A stretch of DNA of 64,000 nucleotides from positions 2,852,001-2,916,000 of the forward strand of contig NZ_QPER01000001.1 of assembly GCF_009455635.1 (NCBI RefSeq), given 5' to 3'. The notes below the pieces were generated by a model that searched no databases, was not told the DNA's origin, and saw only the letters and a program-made list of their open reading frames with translations. The stretch's first letter is position 1; the number at the start of each line of letters is the position of its first letter. This DNA comes from Paraburkholderia agricolaris (GTDB lineage: Bacteria > Pseudomonadota > Gammaproteobacteria > Burkholderiales > Burkholderiaceae). The translations under genes and the position numbers were made by a program. Positions 46,299 through 57,178 of this stretch are shown in pieces.

Positions 46299-46781
46299 AT
46301 GCAATTCACTCAACACGCGCGCACGATCGCGCTTCGCACAGCCAAACATGCCGCCCTCGCCGGCGTGCTTCTCGTCAGTGCCATCACGGCGATGGCACAA
46401 ACCGATTCGCCGGTCGGCACATGGCAAACCATCGACGATCACACCGGCCAACCGAAAGCACTCGTGCAAATTACGCAGGACGGTAGCGGCTCGCTAAACG
46501 GCAAGGTGATCAAGGGACTCAATGCGAACGATCAACCGGATCGCCGCTGCACTGAATGTACGGATACGCGCAAGGACCAGTTGATTCTCGGCATGACGAT
46601 CATCAACGATATGAAAAAGGACGGCGACGGCTGGGATAACGGGCAGATTCTCGACCCGGAAAACGGCAAGGTCTACAAGTGCAAGATGCACCTGGAAGAT
46701 GGTGGGAACAAGCTGGTGGTGCGCGGCTACATTGGCGTTTCGCTGCTAGGGCGCTCGCAAACCTGGATTCGTCAGCAATAA
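46299..46781 (+). CDS. DUF2147 exported protein
   Basis: 160 residues. A signal peptide ends at AMAQ (about residue 34). The mature part has PVGTWQTIDDHTGQPKALVQ, DRRCTECTDTRKDQ (a CxxC pair) and GWDNGQILDPENGKVYKC, all typical of DUF2147. Family members are periplasmic beta-barrel-like small proteins of unknown role. Strong ribosome site AAGGAGG. The 274 bp upstream hold no gene; a terminator follows at 46884. Confidence 0.85.
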   Translation: MQFTQHARTIALRTAKHAALAGVLLVSAITAMAQTDSPVGTWQTIDDHTGQPKALVQITQDGSGSLNGKVIKGLNANDQPDRRCTECTDTRKDQLILGMTIINDMKKDGDGWDNGQILDPENGKVYKCKMHLEDGGNKLVVRGYIGVSLLGRSQTWIRQQ

Positions 46782-46883
46782 TGAGCGAGTCGTTCAGGCG
46801 CCGGCGCCTGAGACGGGATTGAAATACGACGCGAAGTTAATGCGCTATTAGGGCGACCACCGCAGCCCTGATAGCGCCACAAG

Positions 46884-46919
46884 AAACGGCCAGCGATTGC
46901 GATCGTCTGGCCGTTTTTT
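46884..46919 (+). terminator. Rho-independent terminator
   Basis: Stem AAACGGCCAG / CTGGCCGTTT with a 13-nt loop, then TTTTTTG. Ends the DUF2147 transcript; the A-rich left arm lets it also serve the minus-strand gene to the right. Confidence 0.85.
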
Positions 46920-46944
46920 GTTTGAGCCTGGCTGACTGGCGTCG

Positions 46945-47394
46945 TCATGCAGCGTGCTTGAAGGGAGACGCATACGCGAACGGTGACGACGGCAACGGTT
47001 TGACCGCAGCCGGGCCATACGCCGTAGGTGCTGCGGCCGCGACCCTCTCTGCGTCGACGCCCTTCTGTTCCGCGCTCACATGCTTACGCATGCGTGCTTC
47101 CATCAGGTTGCAGAGCTCTTCGCTCCCGGCGCCAAACAACTGGTCCATCACGCGCTTGAGCACGCCGGATTCGTACCACGCCTTGAAGCGGCGGTGACAG
47201 GTCTGATACGACGGATATTTGCGCGGCATGGCGGACCAGGTCGCGCCGCTGTACATCACCCACAGTACGCCGTTGAGCACCGAGCGCGTGTTGGCAAGCG
47301 GCCGGCCACGCAGTTCGGAGCGCGGACGCAACTCAGGGAGCAACGGCGCAACACGTTGCCATTCTTCGTCATTGATATCGCGGTACGGATTCAT
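46945..47394 (-). CDS. Solitary IS5-type transposase N-terminal domain protein (probably domesticated)
   Basis: 149 residues. Residues about 1-85 match the N-terminal domain of IS5/IS402 transposases (DUF4096): WQRVAPLLPE, NTRSVLNGVLWVMYSGATWSAMPRKYPSYQTCHRRFKAW. The DDE catalytic half is missing. Instead the protein ends in a helix (LCNLMEARMRKHVSAEQKG) and an Ala/Pro-rich tail. No terminal inverted repeats or target duplication were seen. The ribosome site AAAGGAG before ATG at 47394 is strong. A DNA-binding protein derived from a transposase is likely; a truncated IS is the alternative. Confidence 0.75.
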   Translation of the reverse strand: MNPYRDINDEEWQRVAPLLPELRPRSELRGRPLANTRSVLNGVLWVMYSGATWSAMPRKYPSYQTCHRRFKAWYESGVLKRVMDQLFGAGSEELCNLMEARMRKHVSAEQKGVDAERVAAAAPTAYGPAAVKPLPSSPFAYASPFKHAA

Positions 47395-47556
47395 GGTTAC
47401 TCCTTTGTCAAAACCATGACAAAGAAGATATCCAGTCGTCCGCAGGCGGAATATAAGACCAATCCGAATCTTGAAAATACGCCTTCTTACATCGCCTGTT
47501 CGGCGAGCGGATCGTGATCTATCGCAAAAGCATTCGCGCCCACGTCATGCGAAGGC

Positions 47557-48654
47557 TCAGGTAAGCGACGTATCGACGATCCGGCGCGGGGCGTCGAGAT
47601 ACTCTTTCGATTGCATTTCAATAATGCGCGACACCGTCCGCGTGAATTCGTTAGCCATCGGACCGTCGACGTATAACTGCTCGGGCGGCACCGCGGCCGA
47701 CATCAGCAGCTTGACCTTGTGGTCGTAGAACACGTCGATCAGCCAGGTGAAGCGGCGCGCCTCCGAGGCCATGCGCACCGACATCTGCGGCACGCCGGAC
47801 AGGATCACCGCGTGAAAGCGGCTCGCCAGTTCCAGGTAATCGTTCTGCGAGCGCGGACCGCCGCACAATGTCGCGAAATCGAACCACACGACGCCGTCGG
47901 CGCGGCGCAGCGCCTTCAGCTCGCGCTTTTCGATGCGCAGGATAGGACTCTCGTCCGGAACCGCTGCAAGACGCGAAAACGCGTCGCGCAACGCTTTGTC
48001 CGAAGCGGCGCCGAGCGGCGTGTGATACACCTCGACCTGAGCCAGCGTGCGCTTGCGGTAGTCGATGCCCGCGTCGACGTTGATCACGTCGAGCTTCGAC
48101 TTGATCAGCTCGATGGCCGGCAGCATGCGGTCGCGATGCAGACCGTCCGGATATAACGTGTCCGGATCGTAATTGGACGTCATCACGAACTGCACCCCGT
48201 TCTCGAACAGCTTGTCGAGCAGACGGTAGAGAATCATCGCGTCGGCAATATCCGAGACGTGAAACTCGTCGAAACAGATCAGCCGGTAACGCTTGGCGAT
48301 ACGACGCGCGAGTTCGTCGAGCGGATCGGCCGTGCCTTTCAGTTCTTCCAGTTCGCGATGGACCTCGCGCATGAACTCGTGGAAATGCAGCCGTGTTTTG
48401 CGCTGCACCGGCACGATCATGTAGAAGCTGTCCATCAGGAAGCTTTTACCCCGCCCTACGCCGCCCCACATGTACACGCCGCGTGGCAGATCCGGGTGGA
48501 TGATCAGCTTCTTGAACGCGTTCGAGCGGCGCGACTTGTATTCGACCCACTCTTCATAGCACCGCTGCAGACGGTCGACCGCCGCACGTTGCGCCGGGTC
48601 CGATTGATAACCCCGCGTCTGCAGTTCTTTCTCGTAGTATTCGGTGACGTTCAT
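47557..48654 (-). CDS. zapE: Cell division ATPase ZapE (AFG1-like)
   Basis: 365 residues, AFG1-like P-loop ATPase acting at the division ring. Walker A WGGVGRGKSF (about 64-73), Walker B RLICFDEFHVSD. Length and order match E. coli ZapE (375). It lies 90 bp after lpdA, separated by a terminator, in the Burkholderia order sucA-odhB-lpdA-zapE. Confidence 0.93.
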   Translation of the reverse strand: MNVTEYYEKELQTRGYQSDPAQRAAVDRLQRCYEEWVEYKSRRSNAFKKLIIHPDLPRGVYMWGGVGRGKSFLMDSFYMIVPVQRKTRLHFHEFMREVHRELEELKGTADPLDELARRIAKRYRLICFDEFHVSDIADAMILYRLLDKLFENGVQFVMTSNYDPDTLYPDGLHRDRMLPAIELIKSKLDVINVDAGIDYRKRTLAQVEVYHTPLGAASDKALRDAFSRLAAVPDESPILRIEKRELKALRRADGVVWFDFATLCGGPRSQNDYLELASRFHAVILSGVPQMSVRMASEARRFTWLIDVFYDHKVKLLMSAAVPPEQLYVDGPMANEFTRTVSRIIEMQSKEYLDAPRRIVDTSLT

Positions 48655-48672
48655 TGTGTTGCTGCAAAAAGA

Positions 48673-48702
48673 AAGGCGGGAGGGAGTGAACCCGCCCGCC
48701 TT
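48673..48702 (-). terminator. Rho-independent terminator between lpdA and zapE
   Basis: On the minus strand AAGGCGGG ... CCCGCCTT followed by TCTTTTT. It ends the 2-oxoglutarate dehydrogenase operon, so zapE needs read-through or its own promoter. Confidence 0.8.
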
Positions 48703-48744
48703 CGTGGTGATACCAGAGTTGCGTTCAGTCAGGCGTGCGCGTGA

Positions 48745-50175
48745 TTACATGTTCAGCGCGCGCTTGTCCACGGCGAGTGCCGCTTCGCGCATGACTTCCG
48801 ACAGCGACGGGTGCGGATGGCAAATACGGCCGATGTCTTCCGAGGCCGCCTTGAATTCCATCGCCACCACGGCTTCCGCGATCAGGTCCGATGCGTTCGC
48901 CGAGATGATGTGCACGCCGAGCAGTTCGTCGGTCTTCGCGTCGGCGATCATCTTGACGAAACCATCCGCCTTGTTGATGCCCAGCGCGCGGCCGTTCGCC
49001 ATGAACGGGAACTGGCCCGTCTTGATCTCGCGGCCTTCGGCCTTCAGTTGCTGCTCCGTCTTGCCGACCCACGCGATTTCCGGTTCGGTGTAGATCACCC
49101 ACGGAATGCAGTTGTAGTCGATATGCGGCTTCTGGCCGTCGATGATTTCGGCGACCAGCACGCCTTCATCTTCAGCCTTGTGCGCGAGCATCGGGCCACG
49201 CACCACGTCGCCGATTGCGTACACGTTCGGCACAGCCGTCGCGCAGTGGTCGTCGACGTCGATGAAGCCGCGCTCGTTCGCCTTCAGGCCGATTGCTTCG
49301 AGACCGAGGTTGTCGGTGTTCGGCACGCGGCCGATCGACACGATCAGGCGGTCGGCTTCGAGCGTTTGCGCGTTGCCGTCCTTGTCCGTGTAATTGATCG
49401 TGACGCTCTTGTCGGTAGTCTTGATTTCACCGACCTTCACGCCGACGTGAATATCCAGACCTTGCTTCTTGAACTGCTTGGCGGCTTCCTTGGCGAGCGC
49501 CTGGTCAGCCGCGCCGAGGAATTCCGGCAGCGCTTCGAGCACGGTCACGTCCGCGCCGAGACGGCGCCACACCGAACCGAGTTCCAGACCGATCACGCCC
49601 GCGCCGATCACGGCAAGCTTCTTCGGCACGGAGTCGAACGTCAGTGCGCCTTCGTTGTCGGCCACGATCTTGTTATCGACCGGAACGTTCGGCAAATGGC
49701 GCGCCTTCGAGCCCGTTGCGATGATGACGTTCTTCGCCGTCACGACTTCCGTCTCGCCTTCGCCGCTGACTTCGATCTGCACGCCGGCGTCCGTCTTGCC
49801 GGTGAACTTGCCATGGCCCTTGAGCCACGTGATCTTGTTCTTGCGGAACAGGAATTCGATACCCTTGGTCATCTTCTCGACGATGCCTTCCTTGCGGGCC
49901 AGCATCTTCGCGATATCGACCTGCACGTTTTCCACGCTGATACCGTGGTCGGCGAGGTGATGCGATGCGTTTTCAAATTCTTCCGACGACGCGAGCAGCG
50001 CCTTCGACGGAATGCAACCCACGTTCAGGCACGTGCCGCCGAGCTTCAGCGCGCCGGCCGGGTTCTTCCATTTTTCGATACATGCAACCGTCTTGCCGAG
50101 CTGTGCGGCGCGGATTGCAGCGATGTAGCCGCCGGGGCCGGCGCCGATCACGACGACGTCAAATTCTTTGGACAT
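48745..50175 (-). CDS. lpdA: Dihydrolipoyl dehydrogenase (E3)
   Basis: 476 residues. FAD motif [14 protein letters not shown] (about 8-21), redox disulphide Cys49/Cys54 in [16 protein letters not shown] motif [15 protein letters not shown], and the C-terminal active-site HPHPSLSE. Re-oxidises the lipoyl group of E2. ATG at 50175 (MSKEFDVVV) is used; the frame to 50313 has no credible start. Third gene of the odh operon. Confidence 0.95.
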   Translation of the reverse strand: MSKEFDVVVIGAGPGGYIAAIRAAQLGKTVACIEKWKNPAGALKLGGTCLNVGCIPSKALLASSEEFENASHHLADHGISVENVQVDIAKMLARKEGIVEKMTKGIEFLFRKNKITWLKGHGKFTGKTDAGVQIEVSGEGETEVVTAKNVIIATGSKARHLPNVPVDNKIVADNEGALTFDSVPKKLAVIGAGVIGLELGSVWRRLGADVTVLEALPEFLGAADQALAKEAAKQFKKQGLDIHVGVKVGEIKTTDKSVTINYTDKDGNAQTLEADRLIVSIGRVPNTDNLGLEAIGLKANERGFIDVDDHCATAVPNVYAIGDVVRGPMLAHKAEDEGVLVAEIIDGQKPHIDYNCIPWVIYTEPEIAWVGKTEQQLKAEGREIKTGQFPFMANGRALGINKADGFVKMIADAKTDELLGVHIISANASDLIAEAVVAMEFKAASEDIGRICHPHPSLSEVMREAALAVDKRALNM

Positions 50176-50292
50176 GACAATCCTTTGGATGGCGGAACGG
50201 CGCGCGGCCACGCTTCGTAGCGCGCGTCGTTCCTGTACTGCGGAATGCGAAAGACTTGATGCTTGCTTGATGCCTGCTCGGTTCTTATATGG

Positions 50293-50320
50293 CGCCGGCT
50301 TGCGCGATGACAAGCCGGCG
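50293..50320. other. Stem-loop between odhB and lpdA
   Basis: CGCCGGCTTG / CAAGCCGGCG, a 10-bp perfect stem with an 8-nt loop and no T-run. Probably an mRNA processing or stabilising structure inside the operon. Confidence 0.6.
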
Positions 50321-50336
50321 CAGGCCGAGCCCGTGC

Positions 50337-51623
50337 TTACAGGTCGAGCAGCAGGCGCGCCGGGTCTTCCAGCGCATCCTTCATGGCGACCAGCGACAGC
50401 ACCGCTTCGCGACCGTCGATGATCCGGTGGTCGTACGACAGCGCCAGATAGTTCATCGGACGGATCACGATCTGGCCGTTTTCGACCACAGCGCGTTCCT
50501 TGGTGGCGTGCACGCCCAGGATAGCGGATTGCGGCGGGTTGATAATCGGGGTCGACAGCATCGAGCCGAACACACCGCCGTTCGAGATCGAGAACGTACC
50601 ACCCGTCATTTCTTCGATCGACAGCTTGCCGTCCTTGGCCTTCTGACCGAACTCGGCAATCTTCTTCTCGATTTCAGCGAGGCTCAGCTGATCTGCGTTG
50701 CGCAGGATCGGCACCACCAGGCCACGCGGCGAACCGACCGCGATACCGATGTCGAAGTAGCCGTGATAGACGATGTCGTTACCGTCGATCGATGCGTTCA
50801 CGAGCGGGAATTTCTTCAGCGCGTGAACCGCCGCCTTCACGAAGAACGACATGAAGCCCAGCTTCACGCCATGTTCCTTTTCGAACTTGTCTTTGTACTT
50901 GTTGCGCAGGTCCATCACCGGCGCCATGTTCACTTCGTTGAACGTGGTCAGGATGGCGTTGGTTTGCTGCGACTCGAGCAGACGCTCGGCGATACGCGCA
51001 CGCAGACGCGACATCGGCACGCGTTGTTCCGGGCGGTCCTTCAGCCATTGGTCGGCCGAAGCGGGCGCCTTGACGTCCGGCAGCGACGGCTTTGCAGCCT
51101 TCGGTGCGGCAGCCGGCGCCGGCGCGGCCTTCGCAGCCGGTGCAGGTGCGGCTTGACCCGCGGTCAGCACGTCACCCTTGGTGATGCGGCCGTCGCGGCC
51201 CGTGCCGGCGACGTCGCCCGCGCCCAGACCCTTCTCGGCCATCAGCTTGCCGGCGGCCGGCGAAGCAGCGGTGTTCGCACCCGTTGCGGATGCGGCTTGA
51301 GCAGCCGGAGCGGCGGCGGGAGCCGGTGCGGCTTCCGGCGCCGGCTTCACTTCGGCTTCGACAGCAGCAGCGCCTGCCTTGCCTTCGGTGTCGATCTTCG
51401 CGATCACCTGATCCGCCACGACGATGTCGCCGTCGTTCGAGATCACTTGCGCGAGCACGCCGGCCGAGGGTGCCGGCACTTCGAGCACGACCTTGTCGGT
51501 CTCGATTTCGATAAGAATTTCGTCTTGTGCAACAGCCTCGCCGGGCTTCTTCTTCCACTGCAGCATGGTGGCTTCCGAAACCGACTCGGAGAGCTGGGGA
51601 ACCTTGACTTCAACAATAGCCAT
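50337..51623 (-). CDS. odhB: 2-oxoglutarate dehydrogenase E2 (dihydrolipoyllysine succinyltransferase)
   Basis: 428 residues. Lipoyl domain with Lys44 in [13 protein letters not shown], an Ala/Pro/Lys-rich linker, an E3/E1-binding domain ([25 protein letters not shown]), a second Ala-rich linker, and the catalytic domain ending in [14 protein letters not shown] with His399 and Asp403. Forms the core of the TCA-cycle complex. Lies 151 bp after sucA. Confidence 0.95.
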   Translation of the reverse strand: MAIVEVKVPQLSESVSEATMLQWKKKPGEAVAQDEILIEIETDKVVLEVPAPSAGVLAQVISNDGDIVVADQVIAKIDTEGKAGAAAVEAEVKPAPEAAPAPAAAPAAQAASATGANTAASPAAGKLMAEKGLGAGDVAGTGRDGRITKGDVLTAGQAAPAPAAKAAPAPAAAPKAAKPSLPDVKAPASADQWLKDRPEQRVPMSRLRARIAERLLESQQTNAILTTFNEVNMAPVMDLRNKYKDKFEKEHGVKLGFMSFFVKAAVHALKKFPLVNASIDGNDIVYHGYFDIGIAVGSPRGLVVPILRNADQLSLAEIEKKIAEFGQKAKDGKLSIEEMTGGTFSISNGGVFGSMLSTPIINPPQSAILGVHATKERAVVENGQIVIRPMNYLALSYDHRIIDGREAVLSLVAMKDALEDPARLLLDL

Positions 51624-51774
51624 TATGAATATCCTGAATACGTATCGGGTGACGGCGCGATCTATGTACTCGACGACCGCCTGCGAACCTCGAATGCCGC
51701 GTGTGACCCATCAAGTCGGTCACTAAGCGCGGCACGGGAAAGCGCAGCGCGCTTTCCCGGTTCGGCTCGTGTGC

Positions 51775-54636
51775 TTATTTAGCGATCGACGCGCTCTTGA
51801 GGCGGCCGAAAGCGCCTTCGACCAGCGCCTTCTGCTGCTCGTAGTGCTTCGCGTAGTAGCCGACTGCCGGCGAGGCCGAAGCCGGACGTCCGCTGTATGC
51901 CAGCTTCTGCCCGTCCTTCATGCCTTCCTTCAGATGGTGTTCGATGTAGAACCACGGGCCTTGATTCTGCGGCTCGTCCTGCACCCACACCACTTCGGTC
52001 GCGTTGTCGTACTTCTTCATTTCCGCTTCGAACTGCTTATGCGCGAACGGATAGAGCTGTTCGATACGGATGATCGCGACGTCGTTCGACTTCGATTCAC
52101 GGCGATGCGCCAGCAGGTCGTAGTACACGCGGCCCGAGCAGGCCACCACGCGCTTGACCTTCTTCGGCTCGATCGCTTCGTCGATTTCGCCGAGGATCGG
52201 CTGGAACGCACCCTTCGCCAGTTCCGACAGATCCGACACGGCTTCCTTGTGACGCAGCAGCGACTTCGGCGTAGCCACGATCAGCGGCTTCCTGAACAGG
52301 CGGATCATCTGACGGCGCAACAGGTGGAAAATCTGCGCCGGCGTGGTCGGCTGAACCACTTGCATGTTGTGATCCGCGCACAATTGCAGGAAACGCTCGA
52401 TACGTGCCGACGAGTGCTCCGGACCCTGGCCTTCGTAGCCATGCGGCAGCAGCATCGTGAGACCCGAAACACGGCCCCACTTCACTTCGCCCGACGAGAT
52501 GAACTGGTCGATCACGACTTGCGCGCCGTTCACGAAGTCGCCGAACTGCGCTTCCCACGCGACGAACGTATTCGGTTCAGCGGTCGAGTAACCGTATTCG
52601 AAACCCAGCACCGCTTCTTCCGACAGCACCGAGTCGATCACCGTGAACTTCGCCTGACCTTCGGCGATGTTCTGCAGCGGCACGTACGTGCCGTCATTCC
52701 AGCGTTCGCGATTCTGATCGTGCAGCACCGCGTGACGGTGCGTGAACGTGCCGCGGCCCGAGTCCTGACCGGTCAGGCGAACCGAGTAGCCCGATGCGAC
52801 CAGCGACGCGAACGCGAGGTGTTCGCCCATGCCCCAGTCGAGCTTCGCTTCGCCACGGCCCATCGCGCGACGGTCGTTGAGAACGCGCTCGACCAGCGGG
52901 TGAACCTTGAAGTTTTCCGGAACCGTGGTGACGCGCTCAGCGAGGCGTTTCAACTCAGCCAGCGGCACTGCGGTGTCGGCTGCGTCGGTCCACTTGCGGT
53001 TCAGGAACGGAACCCAGTCCACCGCGTACTTGCTCTTGTAGTTCGACAGGACCGGGTCGACCGTGTGGTGACCTTCGTCCATCGCCTTGCGGTAAGCCTT
53101 GACGAATTCGTCGCCTTCTTCCGCGGTGATCACGCCTTGCTGCACGAGCTTTTCAGCGTACAGTGCGCGCGTGCCCGGGTGCTTGGCGATCGTCTTGTAC
53201 ATCAGCGGCTGCGTGACAGCCGGCGTGTCCTGCTCGTTGTGACCGAGCTTGCGGAAGCAGACGATGTCGACGACGACGTCCTTGTGGAACTGCATCCGGA
53301 AGTCGATAGCCAACTGCGTAGCCAGCACAACCGCTTCAGGATCGTCACCGTTCACGTGCAGCACCGGCGCCTCGATCATCTTGACGACGTCCGAGCAGTA
53401 CAACGTGGAGCGCGAATCGCGCGGGTCCGACGTCGTGAAACCGATCTGGTTGTTGATGACGATGTGCAGCGTGCCGTGCGTGCCGTAACCGCGCGTTTGC
53501 GCGAGGTTCAGCGTTTCCATCACGACGCCCTGGCCCGCGAAGGCCGCGTCGCCGTGGATCTGCACCGGCAGCACTTGCAGGCCGCTGTCGTCGCCGCGGC
53601 GATCCATACGCGCCTTCGCCGAACCTTCGACCACCGGGTTGACGATTTCGAGGTGCGACGGGTTGAACGCGAGTGACAGGTGAACCGGGCCGCCTTCGGT
53701 CGAGACGTCCGACGAGAAGCCCTTGTGGTACTTCACGTCGCCAGCCGGCAGGTCGTCGACGTGCTTGCCTTCGAATTCGGCGAACAGGTCGGCCGGCATC
53801 TTGCCGAGCGTATTGACCAGCACGTTCAGACGGCCACGGTGGGCCATGCCGATAACGATTTCCTGCACGCCGTTGGCGCCGCCATGACGCACGACTTCGT
53901 CCATCGAGGCGATGAAGCTTTCGCCGCCTTCGAGCGAGAAGCGTTTCTGGCCGACGTACTTGGTGTGCAGGAAGCGCTCGAGGCCTTCAGCGGCCGTCAG
54001 GCGATTCAGGATGTGCTTTTTCTTTTCATTGGAGAAATTCGGCGTCGAACGGATCGACTCGAGCTTCTCTTTCCACCAGCGCTTCTGTTCCGGATCACTG
54101 ATGTACATGTACTCGGCGCCGATCGTGCCGCAGTACGTGTCACGCAGGGCCTTGACGATCTCGCGCAACGAAGCACGCTCGAATCCGAAATACAGATTTG
54201 TGGCGCTGAACTCCTGGTCCATGTCGGCTTCGGTGAAGTCGTAGAACGCGGGTTCAAGTTCGGGGATAGCGGGACGTTCGCGGCGCTTCAGGGGATCGAG
54301 ATTGGCCCATTGCGAGCCGAGGAAGCGATATGCGCCGATGAGGGACTGCACATAGACTTGCTTGCGGGAGGTAGCGAGGTCTTCGCCGCCAGTTGCCGTG
54401 CGCGGGATAAAGGCATTCGCCTTGGCCCGTTGCGCAAACGATTCGACGATCGGGCCATGGGCCACGTCGTTGGCATTGCTGCCATCCGATGCAGGAACGT
54501 TCTGCAACGCATCGAAATAGCTGCGCCAGTTCTCGGGCACTGACGCCGGATTATCGAGATACGCTTCGTACATTTCTTCTACGTACGGAGCATTGCCGCC
54601 AAACAGATAAGAGTTCGACTGGAATTGCTTCATCAT
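51775..54636 (-). CDS. sucA: 2-oxoglutarate dehydrogenase E1
   Basis: 953 residues, thiamine-diphosphate enzyme that decarboxylates 2-oxoglutarate. N-terminal E1 motif FQSNSYLFGGNAPYVEEMYE, substrate-site HRGRLNVLVN, cofactor region GDAAFAGQGVVMET and LHIVINNQIGFTTSDP, and C-terminal YEGQGPEHSSARIERF. The start is ATG at 54636, because AAAGGTGAG lies 8 bases before it; the GTG at 54648 is part of that site. A 12-bp palindrome TTTCTCGAGAAA sits at 54660-54671, close to the ribosome site. Confidence 0.95.
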   Translation of the reverse strand: MMKQFQSNSYLFGGNAPYVEEMYEAYLDNPASVPENWRSYFDALQNVPASDGSNANDVAHGPIVESFAQRAKANAFIPRTATGGEDLATSRKQVYVQSLIGAYRFLGSQWANLDPLKRRERPAIPELEPAFYDFTEADMDQEFSATNLYFGFERASLREIVKALRDTYCGTIGAEYMYISDPEQKRWWKEKLESIRSTPNFSNEKKKHILNRLTAAEGLERFLHTKYVGQKRFSLEGGESFIASMDEVVRHGGANGVQEIVIGMAHRGRLNVLVNTLGKMPADLFAEFEGKHVDDLPAGDVKYHKGFSSDVSTEGGPVHLSLAFNPSHLEIVNPVVEGSAKARMDRRGDDSGLQVLPVQIHGDAAFAGQGVVMETLNLAQTRGYGTHGTLHIVINNQIGFTTSDPRDSRSTLYCSDVVKMIEAPVLHVNGDDPEAVVLATQLAIDFRMQFHKDVVVDIVCFRKLGHNEQDTPAVTQPLMYKTIAKHPGTRALYAEKLVQQGVITAEEGDEFVKAYRKAMDEGHHTVDPVLSNYKSKYAVDWVPFLNRKWTDAADTAVPLAELKRLAERVTTVPENFKVHPLVERVLNDRRAMGRGEAKLDWGMGEHLAFASLVASGYSVRLTGQDSGRGTFTHRHAVLHDQNRERWNDGTYVPLQNIAEGQAKFTVIDSVLSEEAVLGFEYGYSTAEPNTFVAWEAQFGDFVNGAQVVIDQFISSGEVKWGRVSGLTMLLPHGYEGQGPEHSSARIERFLQLCADHNMQVVQPTTPAQIFHLLRRQMIRLFRKPLIVATPKSLLRHKEAVSDLSELAKGAFQPILGEIDEAIEPKKVKRVVACSGRVYYDLLAHRRESKSNDVAIIRIEQLYPFAHKQFEAEMKKYDNATEVVWVQDEPQNQGPWFYIEHHLKEGMKDGQKLAYSGRPASASPAVGYYAKHYEQQKALVEGAFGRLKSASIAK

Positions 54637-55033
54637 TTTTACGCTCACCTTTCTTCGAGTTTCTCGAGAAATAGCGGGTTACAGAACCTTCCGCGACACG
54701 GCCTGACCGTTTAGCGGATTGCGCGAATCAAGTCTTGCTTGGAAGGACCTAAAACTTTGCACCCGGGGAGCATATCACAGAACGGATAGTGCAGATAGCA
54801 GACGGATTGCCGCTCAAGCCCATGGCGACGGGCTTTCAGCGACATTACCAAGGCTCGCAATAGTCTTCTGCGGAAAACAGGGACAAACACGACAAACGAA
54901 CATTCAACGGCGAGCAACTGCGCCCAACGCCGGATGAGCGCCAAAAGGAGCGCCAGAAACGGCAAAAGCCACCCGAAGGTGGCTTCTGCCTGACAGCGCG
55001 GCGCTTACCTGAGGATAGCGCGCCGGTGCTGAT
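54637..55033 (-). other. Leader region between typA and sucA
   Basis: 397 bp. It holds the typA terminator (54964-54985), the sucA promoter region and the TTTCTCGAGAAA palindrome near the sucA ribosome site. An open frame of 84 codons (54711-54965) has no ribosome site and is not called. Confidence 0.5.
54964..54985 (-). terminator. Terminator after typA
   Basis: Minus strand AAGCCACC-TTCG-GGTGGCTT followed by TTGCC. Stable UUCG tetraloop hairpin, 48 bp after the typA stop. The T-run is short. Confidence 0.75.
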
Positions 55034-56860
55034 TTAGTCCACTGCGCCCTTACGGCTAGCGCTGCGGCGCTCATGTTCCTTCAGGTAACGCTTGCGCAGA
55101 CGGATGGATTGCGGCGTAACTTCGACGAGTTCGTCGTCGTCGATGAATTCAACCGCGTATTCCAGCGACATCTGGATCGGCGGCACAAGGCGCACCGCTT
55201 CGTCCGTACCCGACGAACGCACGTTGGTCAGCTGCTTACCCTTGATCGGGTTCACGACCAGATCGTTGTCACGGCTGTGGATACCGATGATCATGCCCTC
55301 ATACAGCGGCTCGCCCGGCGACACGAACATGCGGCCGCGATCCTGCAGCTTCCACAGTGCGTAGGCAACTGCCGCGCCGTCGTCCTGCGAGATCAGCACG
55401 CCATTGCGACGCTCGCCCACCGCGCCTTCCTTGACCGGCTGATACGAATCGAACGTGTGGCTCATCAGGCCCGTGCCGCGCGTGAGCGTCAGGAATTCCG
55501 ACTGGAAGCCGATCAGGCCACGCGCCGAGATACGGTACTCGAGACGCGTACGGCCGCGGCCGTCCGACGCCATGTCGAGCATTTCGCCCTTGCGGCGGCC
55601 CAGCTCTTCCATCACGCCACCCTGGTGGCTGTCTTCCATGTCGACGGTCAGGTTTTCGTACGGCTCGTGCTTCACGCCGTCGACTTCCGTCATCACCACG
55701 CGCGGACGCGACACGGCCAGCTCGTAGCCTTCACGGCGCATGTTTTCGACCAGAATGGTCAGGTGCAACTCGCCGCGGCCTGCCACTTCGAACGTCGTTT
55801 CGTCGCCCGTTTCTTTCACGCGCAGCGCGACGTTGTGGTTCAGTTCCTTCATCAGGCGGTCACGAATCTGACGGCTCGTGACGAACTTGCCTTCGCGGCC
55901 GGCCAGCGGCGACGAATTGACGAGGAAGTTCATCGTCAGGGTCGGTTCGTCGACGGTGATCATCGGCAGGGCTTCCGGCTGTTCCGGCGAGCAGATGGTC
56001 ACGCCGATACCGATTTCTTCGATCCCGTTGATCAGCACGATGTCGCCGGCTTCAGCCGAGTCGACCTGCACGCGCTCCAGACCCTTGAACGACAGGACCT
56101 GATTGATCTTGCGGTTCAGGATCGCGCCGTCGGGGCCGGAACGCACCGCGACGGACATACCCGGCTTGATCGTGCCACGCGTGATGCGGCCGACGCCGAT
56201 ACGGCCAACGTACGACGAATAGTCCAGCGACGTGATCTGCAGTTGCAGCGGCGCTGCCGGATCGGCCGGGCGGACCGGCACGTGCTGCAGCACGGCTTCG
56301 AACAGCGGACGCATGTCGCCTTCGCGCACGTCCGGCGTCAGACCCGCGTAGCCGTTCAGGCCCGACGCGTAGACGATCGGGAAATCGAGTTGTTCGTCGG
56401 TTGCGCCCAGCTTGTCGAACAGGTCGAAGGTCTGGTTGATCACCCAGTCGATCCGCGCGCCCGGGCGGTCAACCTTGTTGATCACGACGATCGGCTTCAG
56501 ACCGAGCGCCAGCGCCTTCTTGGTCACGAAGCGCGTTTGCGGCATCGGGCCTTCGACTGCGTCGACCAGCAACAGCACCGAGTCGACCATCGACAGCACG
56601 CGCTCCACTTCACCGCCGAAGTCGGCGTGGCCCGGGGTGTCGACGATGTTGATGTGCGTGCCTTCATACTCGACCGCGCAGTTCTTCGAAAGAATCGTGA
56701 TGCCACGCTCCTTTTCGATGTCGTTCGAGTCCATCACGCGCTCGACAACCTGCTGGTTGTCGCGGAACGTGGCCGTCTGGCGGAGGAGCTGATCGACGAG
56801 CGTGGTCTTGCCGTGGTCGACGTGGGCAATGATGGCGATGTTGCGTAGGGCGCGAGTCAT
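55034..56860 (-). CDS. typA: Ribosome-associated GTPase TypA/BipA
   Basis: 608 residues. Translation-factor GTPase: AHVDHGKTT (12-20), G3 DTPGH, G4 NKVD, then domain II, an EF-G-like domain and the C-terminal BipA domain ([20 protein letters not shown]). Acts on ribosomes under stress and cold. ATG at 56860 (MTRALRN) is used; the open frame upstream to 57034 crosses the promoter. Confidence 0.95.
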   Translation of the reverse strand: MTRALRNIAIIAHVDHGKTTLVDQLLRQTATFRDNQQVVERVMDSNDIEKERGITILSKNCAVEYEGTHINIVDTPGHADFGGEVERVLSMVDSVLLLVDAVEGPMPQTRFVTKKALALGLKPIVVINKVDRPGARIDWVINQTFDLFDKLGATDEQLDFPIVYASGLNGYAGLTPDVREGDMRPLFEAVLQHVPVRPADPAAPLQLQITSLDYSSYVGRIGVGRITRGTIKPGMSVAVRSGPDGAILNRKINQVLSFKGLERVQVDSAEAGDIVLINGIEEIGIGVTICSPEQPEALPMITVDEPTLTMNFLVNSSPLAGREGKFVTSRQIRDRLMKELNHNVALRVKETGDETTFEVAGRGELHLTILVENMRREGYELAVSRPRVVMTEVDGVKHEPYENLTVDMEDSHQGGVMEELGRRKGEMLDMASDGRGRTRLEYRISARGLIGFQSEFLTLTRGTGLMSHTFDSYQPVKEGAVGERRNGVLISQDDGAAVAYALWKLQDRGRMFVSPGEPLYEGMIIGIHSRDNDLVVNPIKGKQLTNVRSSGTDEAVRLVPPIQMSLEYAVEFIDDDELVEVTPQSIRLRKRYLKEHERRSASRKGAVD

Positions 56861-57178
56861 AGGAACCTGGAGACAGTTGAGTGCGCCAGCAGCAGCATTG
56901 TGTACGAAGCCAACAAAGCCCAAAGCGCACTTTTGGGAACCCAACATTATAGCACGCCCAAATGAACCTATCTGGTATTCCCTGATAGCCCCGCCGTCTT
57001 TCATGCAAGGGCACGTAGGAAAAGAACTCACCACAGCCTCGCAAGACCCTACGCAAAGCCGCGCGCATTGTGACTTGAGGAGGGAAAGTTCCTTGCCTAA
57101 GCTGTAATAACGCTTGCCGCGTCAATCAACCGCCCCCTATAATCCTGCCTAGTCAACCATTGCATTCGCACGAGAATC
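56861..57178. other. Divergent promoter region between typA and marR
   Basis: 318 bp. A minus-strand TATAAT at 56951-56946 is the likely -10 box for typA, 86 bp upstream of its start (its -35 is weak). A plus-strand promoter for marR lies at 57114-57143. No gene. Confidence 0.55.
57114..57143 (+). promoter_or_regulatory. Sigma-70 promoter of the MarR/efflux operon
   Basis: TTGCCG (57114-57119), 18-nt spacer, TATAAT (57138-57143), 36 bp before the marR start. The hexamer CTTGCC occurs both inside the -35 region and 21 bp upstream (57092-57097), a possible MarR contact. Confidence 0.55.

Noticed and set aside
51769..53676. Plus-strand open frame of 635 codons opposite sucA
   Set aside because: Antisense to sucA; Arg/His/Val-rich translation without recognisable domains.
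54711..54965. 84-codon minus-strand frame between typA and sucA with a hydrophobic start
   Set aside because: No ribosome site, overlaps the typA terminator and the sucA promoter region.
55073..56848. Plus-strand open frame of 591 codons opposite typA
   Set aside because: Antisense to typA; same bias artefact.
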